From JACMLD01 sp039915085 (lineage in GTDB: Bacteria > Bacteroidota > Bacteroidia > Chitinophagales > Chitinophagaceae): a stretch of 14,947 nucleotides of DNA. The notes under the pieces were generated by a model. It did not search any database, was not told the DNA's origin, and saw only the letters and a program-made list of their open reading frames with translations. Made by a program: the position numbers and the translations under genes. Shown here in pieces: positions 12,303 through 14,947 of this stretch. The stretch is from the NCBI GenBank assembly GCA_039915085.1, contig JBDSOC010000302.1, forward strand, positions 1 to 14,947, in the 5' to 3' direction. Position 1 is the stretch's first letter. Every line of letters starts with the position of its first letter.

Positions 12303-14947
12303 TTAAAAACCAGGACCTGGCCGGCGTTGCCTGGCTGGCGCCATTGCCTTTCCGGTTCCAAAATTTTTGAGGCTATAGGTAAAAGTCAGTAAAAAATACT
12401 GTTGCAATACGTTGGAACGCGAATCTTCAATATAGTTTTCTGAAACGGTGCGCACAATGCTCTGGTTTTGTTTCAGCAAATCAAATGCAGACAATTTAAG
12501 TTCTCCGGCATTGTTTTTCAGGAACTTTTTACCAATGCCGGCATTCCATAACCAGAAACTCTGGTTAAGCCCTTCTGATAAACCCGTATACGTTTGATTG
12601 GTAAGATCATTCTGAATAAACCAGCCATTCTTTGATAATAAATTAAACTGTACTCCGGTAACCTGGTTCACGTATTTCTGATTGGTTTGTCCCGATGCGG
12701 AACTTTTTGCATTGTTGAAATTAGCGTTGTAAGAAAGATTAAAATCTACATACTGGCTGATATTGCTGGCTATTACGATGCCGGCATTATAGGTATAATT
12801 ATTTGTAATGGTTTGCTGGTAATTGATAAGTCCGGGTAATCTGGAATAAGAAAACCCTGTGCTGAGGTTAACGTTTGATTTTATAAATGAAACCGGCTGA
12901 CTAAAAGTGAAAAAGGACCGCAGGCTTTTATACCCGTTAAGATTTACCGGTGTGCTGAACTGAGAGCCTCTTTTTAGCACAACACCCTGTTGCAAAACTG
13001 AATCCGCGCTGGCAATATATGTGCCGTTGGATATATAATTGCTTTGTGTTTGCAAAAATATATTTGCAAAAATGCTTTGCCCTTTTGCAGTATTGGTAAA
13101 AGTGTAACGTGCAGACAGAAAATTGGTATAAGCCTGTTTCAGGTAAGGGTTACCACTGCTGATCCTTAAAGGGTTGCTTGGATCTATTACATCCTGCAAC
13201 TGTGTAACAGAAGGAAAATTGGTACTGGCCCTGTACATGATGTTGATACTGCTTTTGGCTGATATTTTTCTCCTGAACAAAAGATTGGGCAATACATTGG
13301 TAAATGACTGGTTTACCGTGGCTGTGCCGGGAAAGGTTCGCATACTTTCCAGCCTGGAATTCTGCAGGTTGGCACCTATCGAGAACTGGTTATCGCGGGT
13401 GGTTCCCAGGCGGTAACTGATACCCCCGTTATTGGTGGTTATGGCATTATCAAATTTGTTTGAAAGGGACGGGCTGAACTGCGTATAACCTTTCCCGGTA
13501 GAATCATATAAAAATGTTTGCTGGTCTGCTTTATTCTTTGAATAAGATGGGGAATAGTTAAATTGTAACTGGCCTTTTTTGCCCACTGGTTCCGTGTAGG
13601 CTATATTGCCAGACAGGGTGTAGCCATTGGTGGGATTTGTTTTATACTGGTTCTGCAGGGAGTCATCTGTAACCAGATTTTTTTCAAAAAAACGCAGGTG
13701 CTGCAGTACATAGCTTTCACCATCATTTTTATTAAGCGCAGTACCAAAGTTTACTGATAGGGTACGTCCTTTTTTGGCAAACGTATGACGGTAAAGAATA
13801 TTATTCCTGAGGTTATACCCGTTTCTGTGTACTGCGCTCCTGCTTTCAGACGTATTGGCGGTATCGTTGGCGCCATAATAGGTTTGTGAAACACCACTGG
13901 AAATGGTGTTGTTGTTTTGAAAACTCAGGCTGGGTGTTATGATAAGTGAATTGCTGGAATCAAATTTATATTCAAGCCGCAGGTTAAAACGGTGGTTATA
14001 ATTTTTACTTACCGTCAGGCTGTTTTGATCTGTAAACTGGGTAGTGTCGTTGCTAATCAGTGTCTGGCTGTGCAGTTCACGCTGATTGTTATTGTTACTG
14101 TTATTAAAAAAGTAACTGGCCTGTACATCCATTTTGGGGCTCCATTTATCAGTATAATTAATCCCTATAGCATTGGTTTTACTGATGCCTGCCTGCTGAC
14201 CAACAGTGAAGTTATCAGTACCTCCGCCGCCAAAACTTCCTCCTCCACCGCCACGGCCTCCACCACCGCGGTTACCACCGCCACCGCGCCCTCCTCCACC
14301 AAAATTTCCGCCTCCACCTCTACTGGTAACACCCAATAAATCCTGGGAAGAAAAATTTTGCTGGTTGATATTATTAAAGCTTCCTACTACAGATATACGC
14401 CTGTTTCCTTTAAAAGTACTTACGTTACCGCCTGCGGAATAACGGCTATCTGTTCCATAACCTGCAAACACACGCCCAAACTGGCCATTTTTAATGCCAG
14501 TTTTAGTAACTATATTAATCGATTTGATAGAATTGCCATCGTCAAAACCGGTAAATGCAGCCTGGTCGCTTAGTTTGTCAAATACCTGTATTTTATCTAC
14601 CACATCTGAAGGCAGATTGCGCAGTGCAGCAGTGGCATCATCACCCAAAAAATCTTTTCCGTCAATTGTTACTTTCTTTACCTGGTCTCCCTGTGCTGTT
14701 ACAGTACCGTCTTTATCAACAGTTATACCTGGCATTTTTTTAATCAGGTCTTCAGTAGTTGCATCAGGGTTTACCTTAAAAGCATTGGCATTGAATTGTA
14801 CGGTGTCTCCTTTTTGCTGTGCGGGCGGTGTTTTGGCTATCACCGTTACACCTTCCAGTTCTTTAGATGTTTTAGGAATATAAATGATACCAAGGTCAGC
14901 GGTATTGTCAGCCAGACTTATTTGTTTGTCAACAAATTCATAGCCGA
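12303..14947 (-). CDS. TonB-dependent-receptor-like outer-membrane beta-barrel protein (OMP_b-brl_3 type; 5' partial)
   Basis: The frame is open to the right edge of the window, so 880 residues are visible and the start lies outside; the GTG at 14843 is internal. Residues 1-34 look like the end of a carboxypeptidase-like regulatory domain. They lead into GVTVIAKTPP and a plug-like domain with VKKVTIDGKDFLGDD, ALRNLPSDVVDKIQVFDK and SIKSINIVTKTG, which resemble TonB-receptor plug motifs. A Gly/Arg-rich stretch follows (residues about 209-242), then a long series of alternating strands ending in Phe, as expected for an outer-membrane barrel. Members of this Bacteroidota family are believed to import or display ligands, but no substrate can be inferred. 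It lies upstream of the sigma operon on the same strand, separated by the palindromic element. Confidence 0.88.
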   Translation of the reverse strand, partial: GYEFVDKQISLADNTADLGIIYIPKTSKELEGVTVIAKTPPAQQKGDTVQFNANAFKVNPDATTEDLIKKMPGITVDKDGTVTAQGDQVKKVTIDGKDFLGDDATAALRNLPSDVVDKIQVFDKLSDQAAFTGFDDGNSIKSINIVTKTGIKNGQFGRVFAGYGTDSRYSAGGNVSTFKGNRRISVVGSFNNINQQNFSSQDLLGVTSRGGGGNFGGGGRGGGGNRGGGGRGGGGGSFGGGGTDNFTVGQQAGISKTNAIGINYTDKWSPKMDVQASYFFNNSNNNNQRELHSQTLISNDTTQFTDQNSLTVSKNYNHRFNLRLEYKFDSSNSLIITPSLSFQNNNTISSGVSQTYYGANDTANTSESRSAVHRNGYNLRNNILYRHTFAKKGRTLSVNFGTALNKNDGESYVLQHLRFFEKNLVTDDSLQNQYKTNPTNGYTLSGNIAYTEPVGKKGQLQFNYSPSYSKNKADQQTFLYDSTGKGYTQFSPSLSNKFDNAITTNNGGISYRLGTTRDNQFSIGANLQNSRLESMRTFPGTATVNQSFTNVLPNLLFRRKISAKSSINIMYRASTNFPSVTQLQDVIDPSNPLRISSGNPYLKQAYTNFLSARYTFTNTAKGQSIFANIFLQTQSNYISNGTYIASADSVLQQGVVLKRGSQFSTPVNLNGYKSLRSFFTFSQPVSFIKSNVNLSTGFSYSRLPGLINYQQTITNNYTYNAGIVIASNISQYVDFNLSYNANFNNAKSSASGQTNQKYVNQVTGVQFNLLSKNGWFIQNDLTNQTYTGLSEGLNQSFWLWNAGIGKKFLKNNAGELKLSAFDLLKQNQSIVRTVSENYIEDSRSNVLQQYFLLTFTYSLKNFGTGKAMAPARQRRPGPGF
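14220..14321 (-). repeat. Gly/Arg low-complexity coding repeat within the barrel gene
   Basis: About 34 codons encode units of GGGG separated by R, NR, NF or SF, using near-repeating Gly triplets. The stretch lies between the plug-like domain and the first barrel strands and is probably a flexible or surface-exposed segment. Its near-tandem DNA could vary in length between strains. Confidence 0.7.

Noticed and set aside
14206..14442. Pro-rich plus-strand reading frame opposite the barrel gene
   Set aside because: It is the mirror of the Gly-codon repeat of the barrel gene, with no independent coding evidence.

Overview
The window looks like a chromosomal segment of a Bacteroidota member, most likely of the Chitinophagaceae or a close relative. 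The evidence is moderately AT-rich DNA, a LytS/LytTR two-component pair, an OMP_b-brl_3-type outer-membrane barrel, Asn/Gly-rich surface proteins, several matches to the Bacteroidota -7 promoter box TAnnTTTG, and little use of Shine-Dalgarno sites. No rRNA, tRNA, CRISPR array or transposase gene was seen. Both edges cut through genes.

Layout. Bases 1-5717 are plus strand: the 3' part of a large conserved secreted protein with three Tyr/Trp-rich repeats and an Asn/Gly/Arg tail, a rho-independent terminator, then a compact run of a sterol-desaturase-type di-iron hydroxylase, a SMUG2-like DNA glycosylase, a cytoplasmic DsbA/FrnE-like thiol oxidoreductase and an amidohydrolase lipoprotein. Bases 5748-7806 are minus strand: an exported ankyrin protein, a VOC (glyoxalase-fold) protein, a secreted DUF1579-like protein and a four-helix DUF1761 membrane protein. 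Bases 7897-9725 are plus strand: a LytS-type histidine kinase and its LytTR response regulator, two bases apart. A 291-base gap holds an ACATAG-rich imperfect palindrome and a strong minus-strand terminator.

The minus-strand operon at 12008-10017 encodes an ECF sigma factor, a small single-pass protein (probable anti-sigma), a membrane-anchored CnrX/Spy-like periplasmic protein and a soluble Spy/CpxP-like periplasmic protein. The architecture matches the CnrH-CnrY-CnrX logic of envelope metal/stress sensing, in the order H-Y-X with a putative effector chaperone added. The last gene, open at the window edge, is a TonB-receptor-like outer-membrane barrel with a Gly-rich insertion.

The most striking non-coding feature is a 109-bp element at 12072-12180, between the barrel gene and the sigma operon. 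It has 18-bp perfect terminal inverted repeats and two internal hairpins placed exactly symmetrically about its centre. The two hairpin stems differ by compensatory base-pair changes, and the element may be flanked by a 7-bp direct repeat. It looks like a REPIN/MITE-type mobile palindrome.
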